Origin: Clarkia xantiana subsp. parviflora
Lineage: Eukaryota; Streptophyta; Magnoliopsida; Myrtales; Onagraceae
Reading direction: 5' to 3'
NCBI GenBank assembly: GCA_036873135.1
Contig: JAPTYO010000015.1
Location: forward strand, 10,147,683 to 10,211,682
Length of the DNA: 64,000 nt
Each line of letters starts with the position of its first letter. Within the stretch, counting starts at the first letter, position 1. The notes under the pieces were generated by a model. That model was not told the origin of the DNA. It ran no database searches and saw only the letters and a program-made list of their open reading frames with translations. Positions 34,797 to 47,361 of the stretch are shown piece by piece. The translations under genes and the position numbers were made by a program.

Positions 34797-35601
34797 CAAC
34801 GATCTATACAGTAAAGGATCATATATATGAATGATATGCTAGCTCGACCTAGCGGGAGATCTGGTGATTCCCTAACCAACGGGAGAATGCTGGGAGTTTG
34901 TTAGGTCAAAATGCGTAGCAAGAAGGCTTAGAGCCATACTTTGATTAAAGGAAACGTTGATCATGTTGTTTGATCACTTTGATATTTTGGATGTGACTAT
35001 ATTTTCTGCATATCTAAGTTTAAACATTGCATAATTATCATTCATAATTTTCTTCAAAGTAAAGTTATGTTCAAACTGTTGATTTGGTAGAAGTAAACTA
35101 GTGCTACTTACTGAGCATATGGACCGCTCATCCCTTATATCAACATTTCAGATTCAGACGCGGAGTGAGATTTTGTTGTGCTTAAGGAAGGATCCAGCTA
35201 TATCATTGAAGGTGTTTAGAAGAGAAGAACTTTTGAACTTTTTATTTAGAATAACTCTCAATTTGAGCGAGTGTTTCTATACTTTTAACGTTGGTTGGAC
35301 AAATTTGTTGGCATTTAATGTTTGAGAATATTGGTATGTTATTAGATGAGTGTTTTTTTTTTTTACTAAATTAAGAGGTTTCACCATGCTAGAGTACTTA
35401 GTAATGGTGGTCGTCACTCCCCATATAATTTTGAGTTAGTTTTGGGGCGTGAAAACTTCTGTTTGCGATGTTCTTCGTCCGCTTAAAAAGTGTTTGTAAT
35501 GGCAGAAAAGCGGCATAGTTTGTAGGCATTGTCCAACTATATAAACTGATTTTTTGTTGTTGTGGTAGACGCTACCATAAGTTAACTTTTGTTGTCTCAG
35601 T
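34797..35601. other. unassigned sequence
   Basis: There is no convincing gene. The segment around 35100-35200 (TTACTGAGCATATGG, CATTTCAGATTCAGACG) resembles the 3' part of gypsy LTRs, but no ends could be defined. Confidence 0.3.
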
Positions 35602-35611
35602 ATTACTTGTA

Positions 35612-35797
35612 AGTGACCATGTAATATGCTGTGGCGGTTCAACGCTTCATCCCTTAACCAAGGGTCAGGGGTTAAATCTCCAGTAGTGACCATGAGAATG
35701 TAGAGATATTCATGACCAGCACTTTACCCCTTAAGGGATGACCAGACGCTTCCCTCTTGTTGGGGGCCCCTCCTAGAACCACCCCCGGGAAAAAAAA
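35612..35797 (+). mobile_element. SINE-like element with poly(A) tail
   Basis: The 186-bp unit has a tRNA-like 5' part (TGGCGGTTCAACGC, then GGGTCAGGGGTTAAATC resembling a Pol III B box) and ends in a run of A. The exact 10-bp duplication ATTACTTGTA flanks it (35602-35611 and 35798-35807). TSD, tail and length together fit a plant SINE. Confidence 0.8.
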
Positions 35798-35899
35798 ATT
35801 ACTTGTAGGTATTTTTACTTTTTTTTTACTACAAGAAATTCCTTTTTTGTGTAGTGACATGAGAATTTTTCACTAAAGTAATACTATTTGAACAACCAA

Positions 35900-36816
35900 A
35901 TACAAAACTAGCAAACTGTTCACAATTAATAATTAAATACACAACTAGCACTTTCTGTTATACCCCGTTTTTTTTATTGTTTTAGATTTAAATAATTTTA
36001 GATCTTGTTCTAAAACCTATTGGAATTTGGTAGAGTGAGCCCAAGATTGTTAAAATTGGACAAATATTTTGATCGGATGAACCCTAGATGGCTAAAATTA
36101 CGTTTTAGTCATTTAAGGATTATGTAGTTTTTTTTTTCTAAAAAAATGATAGAATGTGAGAACATATTGGTCAGGTGAGCCTTAGATGCTAAAATTAGAA
36201 ATAGTTTGTCCGGATGAACCCTGAAGGGCTAAAAAATCCGGGGTTTAAGTACTTTATGGTTTATGTAGTTTTAGGGTACTCTTTTTTTTTTCCAAAATCA
36301 TTATAAGAATGAGTAAACAGTTTTACCAGGTGAATCCTAGAGGGCTAAAATTGGACAAACAGTTAATTTAATTTGGAATTTTCCATGCTTGTGGAGCACC
36401 ATGATTGTGCTTATTTTATTACTAGGGTGAACTTAATTATAACATATGTAAAACTTTAAAAGTATGAATTTTTTTAACTACATTTAATATTGGTATCATA
36501 CTATTAATAATATGAACTTTTCAATAGGGTTCATATTTAGGACAATAAAAAAAAAATTTAAAAAAACTACCACAAGCATGGTGCTTGAGGAGCATAGTAG
36601 AAAGACCCATTTAATTTAGCCATCTTGGAATCACCCAACCAAACGGTTCTCCCATTATATATAATAGAGTTTTAGGAAGAAAACAAACTTTAAAACTACA
36701 TACATTAGAAGAGTACTTATATATGAATTTTAAGTCGTCTATGGTTCCTCTGTCAAAAGTCAAAACGGTTCACACGTTCTAATATGGTTTTAGAAATATA
36801 TATATATATATATTGA
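35900..36816. repeat. dispersed repeat region flanking the LARD
   Basis: Five degenerate copies of a GGTGAACCCTAGAGGGCTAAAAT segment occur at about 36032, 36074, 36172, 36211 and 36328. An inverted copy lies near 36605-36650, and another after the LARD near 48040-48095. The segments CCATGCTTGTGGAGCACC (36384) and its inverted form (36572) form a second pair. It may be the subterminal region of a decayed DNA transposon into which the LARD inserted. No ends were identified. Confidence 0.45.
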
Positions 36817-37436
36817 TGGATATCTGCCTAATTCGGGTTCGTATTTACATTTCGGGCTGCGGAAACACGTCAAAATCACATAAACTGATCAAAACACGTT
36901 CCCGAGGGTCAAAACGGTCCGGACGCGCGACACACGCGTCCGGATCGGGCTTCCAGATTGCCCTAGGCGACCCGGATCACGCCAGGATTGCCCAAATCCG
37001 ACGTGATCCGAGTCGTCGTCTGCAGCATGCGTGTTCCATTTTGTGTTCTTACATTAAGTTAGAGTTTTCCAATAGCCAACCTTGATCAAACCGGACGACG
37101 GTTCATACTTTCTTTTAGACCGACGTCAAACCACACAAAAAACGGAGTCGGTTCTAAGGTTGCCTATAAAAGGAACCTAGGCCACTCATTTTACATTTTA
37201 TCTTCACTTGAGATTGGCTTAGGAGCTCTGACTTCTCTCTATCTTTCTCTCTAGAATTTCATTTAAGCATCAGAGAGGGCTCAACCAGCACCACCCCCCT
37301 CTCCGTGCTGGTTACTACCCCATATGCAGATTCAGACAACAAGCGTGAAGCAAGGAGCGCGAGTAGAAGGACCTAACACGGCGATCAACCCAAAGATTCG
37401 TCAAGTCCGTTACATCAAGCGGGTTTGGACGAAACA
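36817..37436 (+). repeat. LARD 5' LTR
   Basis: It starts at TGGATATCTGCC, where the 3' LTR has TGATATCTGCC, and ends GACGAAACA. It is similar to 47376-47987 throughout, with scattered substitutions and small indels, including an extra segment near 36945. Confidence 0.88.
37165..37172 (+). promoter_or_regulatory. LARD LTR TATA box
   Basis: TATAAAAG in GGTTGCCTATAAAAGGAACC. The 3' LTR has CTTTAAAAG here, so the box is mutated in that copy. Function is inferred. Confidence 0.55.
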
Positions 37437-37438
37437 TT

Positions 37439-37453
37439 TGGCGCCGTCCGCGA
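37439..37453 (+). other. LARD primer binding site
   Basis: TGGCGCCGTCCGCGA, two bases after the 5' LTR. It is the same type as the gypsy-3 PBS. Confidence 0.85.
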
Positions 37454-37487
37454 GATTCGAACAAGAAGCTATATTGCACTACAAGAT

Positions 37488-37991
37488 ATGGCGAGCAATC
37501 ACCTTCTTCCTAACAATATCAACTCGCAGGAAAAGAAGAAAGGCCCAGGGCACCCGATGAAGACAATTGTCGAGCAGACAAATAAGCAGGCGCCAACGAG
37601 GAGTCAGCTTGAACCTTCTCACATCCCCGAGGCTACCTCGACTACTTCATCTGTGCCCGCAATAAGCATGCCTGCCGCACAGCACGAACTAGGAGTGCGC
37701 AACGCAGTGCACAACACACCTCCGCCAGGGTACGAGCACGGAGCGAACGCGAATCAACAGTTCCCTTACGGGATGCCTGCAGAGGATACACAACAACAAG
37801 AAAGAGGTGCAAGCCCAGCACCAGCAGTCACTCCTGCCATAATGGTTGCACTTGAAGAATTGCTAGCCTTCAGAGAAACTTTGAGGAACCAAGGATATGT
37901 ACCACCTCCTCCACCACCTCCCCCACCACCGCCAGTCCACGGACAGGCCACGCCGGCAAGGGCAATGTCACACGACACTACCCTCCAATAG
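37488..37991 (+). CDS. LARD gag-N-terminus-like protein
   Basis: I chose the first ATG after the PBS (37488), giving 167 residues; the frame is open further upstream into the LTR, but without an ATG. The product is Gln/Ala/Pro-rich and probably disordered. It has a short helix-like segment (MVALEELLAFRETLRNQGY) followed by an eleven-proline run and an Ala/Arg tail. Its place, directly after the PBS, is that of gag in gypsy elements. However, no capsid (retrotransposon gag) domain and no CCHC knuckle follow. It therefore looks like the variable N-terminus of a Tat-type gag, cut short. It may be dispensable. Confidence 0.55.
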   Translation: MASNHLLPNNINSQEKKKGPGHPMKTIVEQTNKQAPTRSQLEPSHIPEATSTTSSVPAISMPAAQHELGVRNAVHNTPPPGYEHGANANQQFPYGMPAEDTQQQERGASPAPAVTPAIMVALEELLAFRETLRNQGYVPPPPPPPPPPPVHGQATPARAMSHDTTLQ

Positions 37992-40837
37992 ACCCTATTC
38001 CAGGGAGGAGAACAATATTCAGAAGGTACATACCAGTACCAACAAGCAAGGAACAAGCCAAGGCATGAAGCGACACCCACATACACTCCCTATGTAAGGG
38101 CGCATGGTCAAGAAGAGTCATGGAGGCAACCTCCGCCTCTACGCTCACAGCAGTACTACAAGGAAAGTTCCTTCCAAGCAACCAACTCAAGAATAAGCAC
38201 ACACGGGAGCTTACCAAGGAGAGGTGCATCGCTCTACCCAAGAGACATGCACAGACCAACACTGGAACCGTCACCGTCGTGATTGCGCGTACAGCTGCTG
38301 CAGCAATCGCTGCTACCACCGATCTTGTGACAGTGTTCGCCACTATAGTAGCAACCGCTGCCATGGACGTCGTTGTAATCGCTTTTACCGTCAACCTTTG
38401 GCAATCTTCTACAAGTGTTCGCTATTGTTACTACAGTACGCGCACACAGGGCAGGCTTGTACGTCTGCCGGAGAGCCGTCATGAACACAGGGAGTAACCC
38501 TTTACTATACATTTTGTATTCCAAGCATCTAAATATGCATTATATTTTTCCATGCGTTATATATATATTTATCTCCTAACAATGATTGATAGGGAATCAA
38601 GGGAAATACGAAGCAGGGGAAGGATGACCCTCATACATTCGATCTAATTTGAATACGACCTGACGAGGACCATCGTCGCCAACGGAAAATCATCACAGAT
38701 TACACACGCTCCGCCTGAGCTGACCACTATATGAGCAACGTTCTTCGTTTGACACGTTCACTGTCTTCCGATGATTCATTTACTATCATCAAAGTGGTCG
38801 CATCTGTACTAATCTATCAACCAAGCAACACTGACGTGCACAGACACGCGCATTTCCAAAGTGCGCACATTTCAAGGGTGCGTACACTTCCAAAGCGCAC
38901 GCGGCTCCAACTTGCGGTGTCCCCTGATCAATAGCTGTCAAACGCGCACACCGATGGCAAGCGCGCGCACCCGCGTCCTTACAACACACCCAAGTCATGG
39001 GTATAAAAGAGTTCGACCTCTGACGACGCGCAAGTAGGAAACCAAATTGCAACACTTCCTATGAGGGATGTTCCAACACTCGGCAATCAAGGGAAGCCTC
39101 AACACCGGGAGAAGGAGACTGTGACACAGCGACGCGTTCTGTCGCGTCCGCGCCCGATGCATTCGTGCCCGACGCGTCAGTGACCGAAGAGTCCACACAA
39201 ATCCTGGATTTTCCCAAAAATTCACAACGGGAGCATGCGCTGACTACACCCATCCGACGTAGCCTCAAGGGTTCTAAATATCGCGCCGCGGTAATTAACA
39301 AGGAGGGGGCACAATTCAAGTGACAACGCCACCACCATTGAGGAAGATAAAAACCCAGGAGGGATCCCTGTGCTATACGCACGCCTGTGCCAGACCCATC
39401 ACGTGAGGAATGTGAGAGAATCATCTCCAACACCCAGCAAGGTTACCTTCTTCAAGCACATAGGAGGGTCATACCACTCAGAACGTACCTGTCAGCAAAA
39501 CACTATCTTTGGCTACAACAAAGAAAAACGAGAGGACTCCACCAGTCTAACATCCCTCAATATTCTATACAGCCGTCACACAGAAACAACGTCGTGAAGA
39601 GTCACGAGTGTATGAAAAAACACATCAAGTAAACCAAGGCCTCATGGAAGTGAACACATGAAGCATACAACGCAAAGCGTACATACTATACTCAACAACG
39701 CGCGACGCGCGTCTGAGAGGGGAAGGGTTACTCTTACCACTCCTAGCAACAAACACACTTGCATCAAAATGCAAGAAGAGAGGCGAGCGAATTTACAAGC
39801 CTTCCTCAAGTATGAGCATTGCCGCATGACAGTCACTGAGAGACACGCTCAACACTCGACGCAAGAGCGGGGGCATCTTGCTGAACCCCTGCGTACAGGA
39901 CACAACATCCCACTTACAGGATACAATCATTATACTCTATCAAGAAACAACGGTGCGACTACCAAGCGACTCGGGGGCACCAAGCTGAAAAGTGCTAGGC
40001 ATTCCACCGAAGTGAAGAAGCGAATCGTTGCAAGAACACGCGGTACCGCTCCTCTAATAAAATGCACCAACAAGGAATAACAACATCAACATCCTATACG
40101 GATATTTTTCCGTGAGGGAAATACCAAGCATCGCCCTCGAAGGACGATTTCTTCTACTTGAACAAGGTCCAGGTAACACGCGTTACTGCCAAGGGTAAAC
40201 CTAGGTATGAGGTAACAACTCTACAACAATACTGTTATGAATAAAGCAGACCACTCGAGTGGGATATCTACTCAGGGTAGCCTGATTTAGTCAAGGCAAA
40301 ATCCAAGCTGAACGGAACAGACTAGTCGTGAATAGTCTGATCCAGTCATATTGGCAGTGCAGGCGATAGAGCCATATGAGGAGACTTATAACTCAATTTT
40401 ATTCCCTAACCAATATATATCTCGAAGTATTGCGACTAGTTTGAGACAGGTTATATGTACATCCAGGAGATGTCTCAATAATACACCCTATCTAGGGAAC
40501 AACACTAGGTGGAGCTGTATGAAACACTCTCTGGAACTCTCTATCTATGGACATTCTACTTAGGCATCTAAGCCAAGTAACGGTCGCGTATATATCATTT
40601 GCATCATCGCAACAAGTCTCCAAGTTAATTATTACTTGCGACATATCGGCGAGCATTCTACTCAAACATCAGCTCTTACCTTGGAAACAATACCAAGTAA
40701 CGATCTTATATATGCGTGTGCATCACGCTAAGGAAGCATCGACGCATATCGACTAAAGGAAACATACATCAATGCATAGTCTCCCTTTATACATACATAT
40801 CCACCAAAAAATTTAGCAGGGGTACTTGAAAAAGTTC

Positions 40838-40970
40838 CGCGCCCGACGCGTCCGCACCTGTCGCGTCCGCACCTGACGCGTCTACACTTGACGCGTCCGC
40901 ACCTGTCGCGTCCGCACCTGACGCGTCTACACTTGACGCGTCCGCACCTGACGCGTCCACACCTACGGAA
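40838..40970. repeat. LARD minisatellite, 15-bp unit, ~9 copies
   Basis: The unit is GACGCGTCCGCACCT with CTACACTT and TGTCGCG variants. Isolated related segments occur at about 39135-39180 and 47050-47110 in the same element. Confidence 0.92.
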
Positions 40971-41524
40971 GTTTCCAACACAACCAAGGAGTCCTCGTAT
41001 CAGGCTCCTTTACTCTATCTATTACATGCATTACTTGAAGGAGATTCATAACTCCATATATTTGCAACTTTGTAATTGCAACAACTATTTAATGAAATCA
41101 ATGTATTTTCGTAGGTACATCACTACATCATACATACTACTTTGGAATTACGTCAAGTAACAAACTACGCACATATTACTCGCATCAACAATACAAGTTA
41201 TCGCGTTATGTACAAAAATCCACTTATATTATACAACGTCGACATATCCATTATCAGCATCAACAATGACCATATAAATGCTCTCTATTTATAACGAAGA
41301 CTACTCCAAATAGCGTCGACAACACACTACATCTTGAATTCAAACCAAGATTTATCTACAAGTGACATGCTGCGACATCCTCCTTGCGAGGGCAACCCCC
41401 ATGCTCACAACTAAAAAATGGCATGCTGCGAAATCCTCTCGTTAGAGGCAAATCCTCATGTTCATAGCCATTCCCTGAGTTTAAAACAGGATGCGGCAAC
41501 ATTCAAAGGGACTGATCACCCCGT

Positions 41525-41755
41525 CATGGCGGACGTCCTCTTGTTAGACGACAACCCCATGCTACTACAAAGTATGCTTCCCCATCGCGGGTTGATACAT
41601 CATGGCGCGACATCCTCTCGTTAGAGGTAAACCTGATGCTATTACAAAGTATGCTTCCCCATCGCGTGTTGATACATCATGGCGCGACATCCTCTTGTTA
41701 GAGGGCAACCCCATGCTATTACAAAGTATGCTTCCCCATCGCTGGTTGATACACG
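41525..41755. repeat. LARD tandem repeat, 76-77-bp unit, 3 copies
   Basis: CATGGCG(C/G)GACATCC starts copies at 41525, 41601 and 41678; each ends in ATGCTTCCCCATCGC. The start of the unit holds a small inverted repeat (CCTCTCGTTAGAGG). Partial copies begin near 41370. Confidence 0.9.
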
Positions 41756-41862
41756 CTAGCAGGAGCGCACCCTGTTTAAAAAACTCACCAACCTTACAAG
41801 TTGAGTCTTGTACAACGCTATTTTTCCCGTAAGCATATAACGGAATAAAACACACCAAATTC

Positions 41863-42560
41863 AGCAAGTAGTGTCTTGCCACAACGTCGCCTTGGAGTGG
41901 ACCAAGAGACGACAAAAATTGCAAGTCGCTTTAACGCGGTCTTGTACAGCCCTTCTGGACTAACCATGGAGATGTGCAGTAGCATCGCACGGTAAGTACT
42001 GGAATAACCATGGAAATCCTTGCAACAATGTCACACGGGATGTGCCCAACTGACGGATGGAAAAACGCATAGCATAGAGCAAGTAGCGTCTTGCCACAAC
42101 GTCACCTTGAAATGTTTCTAGAGGCGGTAAAAACTACAAGGCGTATTGATACGACCTCTGTTCCGCCCCTTGGGTTAACCAAGTTGAGGCGTAGTAGCAT
42201 CACAAAGTAAGTACGGGTCTAGCCATGGAAAGCTTTGCAACAACGTCACGCGGGATGTGCCCAACTGACGGATGGAAAAAACGCATAGCATAGAGCAAGT
42301 AGCGTCTTGCCACAACGTCGCCTTGAAATGGTTCAAGTGACAGTAAAAACTAGAAGGCGTATTGATACGACCTCTGTTCCGCCCCTTGGGTTAACCAAGT
42401 TGAGGTGTAGTAGCATCACAAAGTATGTATGAGTCTAGCCATGGAAAGCTTTGCAACAACGTCGCGCGGGGTGTGCCTAACTGATGGATGGAAAAACGCA
42501 TAGTATAGAACAAGTACCGTCTTGTCACAATGTCGCCTTAGAGTGGAACTAATAGACGGT
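41863..42560. repeat. LARD tandem repeat, ~215-bp unit, 3+ copies
   Basis: AGCAAGTAG(C/T)GTCTTGCCACA starts copies at 41863, 42078 and 42294, with a diverged one at 42509. Spacing is 215-216 bp. Confidence 0.92.
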
Positions 42561-44620
42561 ATAAACTATGGTCTTGCCTCGTCAAGACGACTCTACTACG
42601 TGCCAAGTGCCCTCGTGCCAAGCGTCAGCGCCAAGTGCATTGCTATCCTATGGTCTTGCGTGTTACTACCTATAAACATGGCAAGTACTCGATACACTCA
42701 TCATGCCATTCCTTGGTTAAAATAAGATGGGCACTCATGACACTTAGCGACGCACGTCCTATTGTCACAGCTACGGATGCTATATCCACTACAAGAAGGA
42801 TTATTATCCTATCATGCAAGTCCAATGTATACGGACAACTATGGTATCACAAGGTATGAAATACTACTAACGAGTTATCATGCATTTCTACTATGATCAT
42901 GATAGGTCTATTCGACAACGTCAAACGTATATATAAAAGGTTCAGGGAACAACACCCGGCGTAACCTCAACCCATACATGGGGAACAACAACTATGTACA
43001 ATGCTTGGTAGAACAAACACAATCAACCTAGTACAACATGCAAGTAGTAAAATTCACTCAACATCTACATTGCCTATACTGCCCTTACGTACGCGCCCCC
43101 GCGACCTTTATATGCATGCATGACCAACATGGCAATGCGCGACTATTCAGGGTAACGGTACATATATAATTATGGTACTGACAACTATACATATATAAGA
43201 ATCAATGTTTGCAGGACGTACATGTCTATTTACATGTTCTATGAAGAGTCTCAAGGTTCAACCATTGTTGCGAACAACTTCCTAATACCAAGCATGTGTA
43301 TTCAAGGGCTAACATCATACAAGTTTTGATTCAAACATCATCATCAACGAGCACAATATTAGCACGATGTGCAACCGCACCTTGAGTGCGCAAGGGTACT
43401 ACACGATCGGTGGCAAACTTAGAAAATATACCAAGTTGACCAAACGGAAACACGGGGACAAGAGTATACACACCCTGCATAAATCATACATCAAGACGCC
43501 AACGCTTGTCTAGACGTCATCGCGGAATAATTTCGCACCTCGCTATTATCAGCAACCTTCTTGCGAAGGATAGTCATCTCGGATTCAAGAGCAACAACTC
43601 GAGCCTATCAAACAAAGGTAGAAGCCTTCAATCCAATAACCTTAGCATCCAAGCAGCGAGCTTTCTTGTTTGCTCCAGCCATTGCATAACAAACAATATC
43701 ATGCTTCTTGGAGAAAATATACAAAGGTGAAAAAAGTGGTAATACCCGCCACGATTTACAAATAGTTCCATTTTCAACAAGGAACGAGGACCAAAGAACG
43801 CTCGAACAACCTATAACAGGAGCAAATAATGATACTCACAAGGGTAAAGCAAGCAAGACGCACGGGGGCAATGCGAACAAGCATACGCGCAACCCTTCAA
43901 CACGCGCGCGATCCCTCAACACGTGCGCGATCCCTCAGCAATACTACAATCAAAGAAGTAAACTAGGAGGATAGATGCAAAAAGTTCAATAGAAGATCAG
44001 CAACATAAGCAATATTCTCGCTCCAAGCGACTCCTCCGCCGAGATTCGATCCCTCGACACGGGGGTAGAAAGGGCAGACGGGCGAGTCCAAACCTCAACA
44101 TCTTTCCCTTTGTTGTGGGAAAGAGCCTTCAACGACTCGCCACTAGCAGTAAACTCAGATCACTCGGAGTTGCTCGAGGGACGAATCTCGAAGTCGGATC
44201 GCTTTATTCCTGATCAAGTAAGAGTATTGTTGACAGTGACGACGCTAAGTCGACCTTGACACTGACCCGGACCCATAAAGACAAGAAGGTCATTATCTTA
44301 TCGGATTCCGGAAAGTATCACTTGTAAGGGCACCGCGTACGCATCAACTCCCTGGGAGGTGGGCAACACGTTGTTCAAAAACTAAGTATGGAGACGTCAA
44401 AGCGCAACAAGCGTGTGCCGACGCATTGAGAGAGGAGGCAAAACCTTTCATTCAGAAACTAAAGATAGTATCAACAAACATGGCATAGTGCGCTCATGCT
44501 TCGACACGTCGACAGGAGGCATAACAGTTCATTTCCAAATTCTAAGTATAACTGCCATGATCGCAAGGACGCATACGCACGTGTCGACATACCAGTGTGA
44601 GATCTACTACTTCAAGATTA

Positions 44621-44728
44621 AGCGGCTATCATGTCCACGCATCTCTAAGCGGCTATCATGTCCGCGCATCTCGAAGCGGCTATCATGTCCGCGCATCTCG
44701 AAGTGGCTATCACATCCACGTATCGCCA
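44621..44728 (+). repeat. LARD minisatellite, 27-bp unit, 4 copies
   Basis: Four exact-length copies start AGCGGCTATCATGTCC at 44621, 44648, 44675 and (AGTGG variant) 44702. The unit is related to the minisatellite of gypsy-5 at 63520-63762 in the same orientation relative to each element. Confidence 0.93.
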
Positions 44729-45864
44729 AACGTCTTGTATGTTGGCGCGACACACCAGCATATTTACAACCAAAGTAAAGGTCGCAGAACGCGTTCTGTC
44801 TTGAAAGCTTTGAATAGTGGCAACGACATGGATAAACACGTCGACTCGTCGACCCTTGTCCTATTTTCCAACAAGGCATGTCACCTCGTCGACCTCTGGC
44901 CTACATAACAAGAAGCGTCGCCTCGTCGACCACTGATCTGTGCCCTACCTTGTAAACAACAAGTAACAGTCGACCAAATACACCCTACCTTGGAAAGACT
45001 CAGTAACGATCTCGAGGTGTACCTTACTTTGGAAAATCTAAGTAAAAGTCAACACGAGACTCGACACCTCATGTCTGCAAAATCAGCTAAGTCCGGAAGT
45101 GTACTCTGGAAGATACGCTTTGACAACTCAACTTACAAGGATGAAGAACAACTTGATCGGCGCATGTATATGCGACAGTCATCAATGCAAGCACTAAAGC
45201 AACGAACACTCTCTCGATGGAGATAACTACATACCCACAGATTTGTTAGTCTCTATACATCACATAGTGAACATCCCCTATGGGTGGCAACTCTATGTCG
45301 ACATGGGCCTCGTCCCGACGCCTACGTGTTCTACACAACTACCATACACGTCTACACGAACGACTCGCGTCTACATGATACTACACCTTTATCTAAGGTA
45401 ACAAGTGAGAATATGATTATGGCACTAACATTTATACTTGCATATATCTTCTAATTAATGCAGGACTACAACAAGTATGTTGACGTATAAGAAAAAATCT
45501 AAGTGTTCAAGTGGATATAACACGCACGACGAGTGCGCACGCGTCGATCACGTACGTGACAAGCAACGCGCTTACATAATGTTACACCCTTGTTTAAAGA
45601 CTACAATATATGCTTCAACAAGCTTGGGAAATTCTAAGTGTTCAAGTTACCATATCACGCACGCTACAATCATGCATGCAACAAGCGACGCGCGCAATGA
45701 ACATGCGTGCAATAGTCACGTCCACGACGTGTGTTCCTATTAGTCAAGAGAAGATTGAATTCAACTTCTACAACAATCATGTTTATGATATCAAGTGGAC
45801 GCGTGAATGGGTTAACAACATGCTAGTCACTATACTAGTATGGTCATGGAGCTAAGCAGAGCAA

Positions 45865-46185
45865 GGAAATATTTTCTAAGTGTTTCACCATGATAGCAGA
45901 CGTCAAGTAGCAAGCGTCAACTATCAAGAATTATTTATAAGTGTTTCACCATGATAGCAGACAACATACGACAGACGTCAAGTAGCAAGCGTCGACTATC
46001 AAGAAATATTTTCTAAGTGTTTCACCATGATAGCAGACGACAGACGTCAAGTAGCAAGCGTCGACTATCAAGAAATATTTTCTAAGTGTTTCACCATGAT
46101 AGCAGACGACAGACGTCAAGTAGCAAACATCAACCACCACCAAATTATTTTCTAAGTGTTTCATCATGGTAGAGATAACAATGAT
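45865..46185. repeat. LARD tandem repeat, 60-77-bp unit, 5 copies
   Basis: TTTCACCATGATAGCAGAC recurs at 45883, 45943, 46020 and 46089, with a diverged copy at 46159. The rest of the unit contains AGACGTCAAGTAGCAAGCGT. Length differences are small indels within the unit. Confidence 0.9.
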
Positions 46186-47361
46186 CAACTATCAACAATC
46201 AACGTCAAGCATGTTCGAACACTATCTACATCATGGTGTAACATGTCGACTATGATCATCATACATGAGGGGAGTATTATTAATTACAGTCATGTTTATA
46301 AATTTTCAGCACTTTGCCAAATTTTGGTATATATTGTTGAACTAACTTGCTGTCGGCATTTCATCAAACACCTTGTGGGCATGCTAGTATAACCAATTTC
46401 AAGAGACAATCAAGATCAAATTGGACCCAAGCAAGGTTGCAAATATTTAGCCATACCCAAAATCGAACTCACCACCTCAAGCCGATCGGATCGCCGAAAG
46501 TTTCACCGCTGACCGCCTTTAAAATTGCCACGCGCCGCCGCTGGATACACGCGCCGCCACTCCCGTCGCCGCAGTTCAGCCGTTGTGCTGCTCTGCTCCG
46601 CCGCGTCGACCGCCCTGCCTCGCCAGGGTTACCGCCATCCACTTCCGAGGTGAATTAGGTGGCCGGCCGGGTTTTCTTGATCTCCAAGAAAACTTGTCTT
46701 CTTCTCCAAGAAACTAAGGGTGGCCCTAAAATTACTAAGTGGGGAGACTTGAAAAGTGAATGCTCTCTCTCATTTTCACTAATGGTGTTTGTACCTATGG
46801 GTAACCCTTGATCCCTCTCTATTTTTTACAAGTCCCTAATTGCATGACTAAGTGTTTTTTACACCCTTATTACAACATACATCATTTTAAACTCGATGTG
46901 TGCAATCATGCTCATATGTTGCATGTTCATGATTTATTTGTGATCATGTCATCTATATTAATCCATGATTCATATTTTCATCATTGCATAATCAGTTGCA
47001 TGATTTTATTATCAATCACACGTCATTGAATCATGCATGTCCATATTACTTTAAACGCACCAGTCGCGCCCACGTCGGACACATCCGTGTCTAACGCGTC
47101 TACGACCAGTGCATCCTTATACATGTCAACATCCATAAATGTGATTGCATATATTTATAACTCTCCGCATATATTTATTGTATATACACATCTCCGCCAC
47201 ACTAACCCTGTCAGCAGATATCAAATTACTCGCCTAGAAAAAATTAAGGATAGGCGAAATCAAGGCTTGCGTGCCCAATCGACGATCAATCAACCTCTGA
47301 AGTCAGCACCGAACCTAAATTGGTCATTTATCCTATCTTAAAATAGAGTAAACTATCACTT

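Larger units (their letters stand above)
37992..47361. mobile_element. LARD non-coding interior
   Basis: There is no ORF with a recognisable domain on either strand. Short ORFs are readings of tandem repeats, such as the Gly-Ala-Asp-Ala-type frame at 40787-40987. Tandem arrays are listed separately. A GC-rich island at 46490-46660 differs in composition from its surroundings. A PPT-like GCGACTCGGGGGCACC lies at about 39968-39983, far from the 3' end. Confidence 0.7.

Noticed and set aside
35101..35325. 74-codon ORF
   Set aside because: No domain was seen, and the surrounding sequence looks like an undefined LTR fragment; not enough to call a gene.
37766..38086. Minus-strand poly-Gly ORF
   Set aside because: It is the shadow of the proline run of the LARD gag-like ORF.
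38120..38524. Overlapping Ala/Thr/Val-rich and Cys/His-rich ORFs
   Set aside because: They occur in several frames at once, with no domain, inside the LARD interior just past the gag-like ORF.
40787..40987. Gly-Ala-Asp-Ala-type repeat protein
   Set aside because: It is only the minus-strand reading of the 15-bp minisatellite, and the plus strand is equally open.
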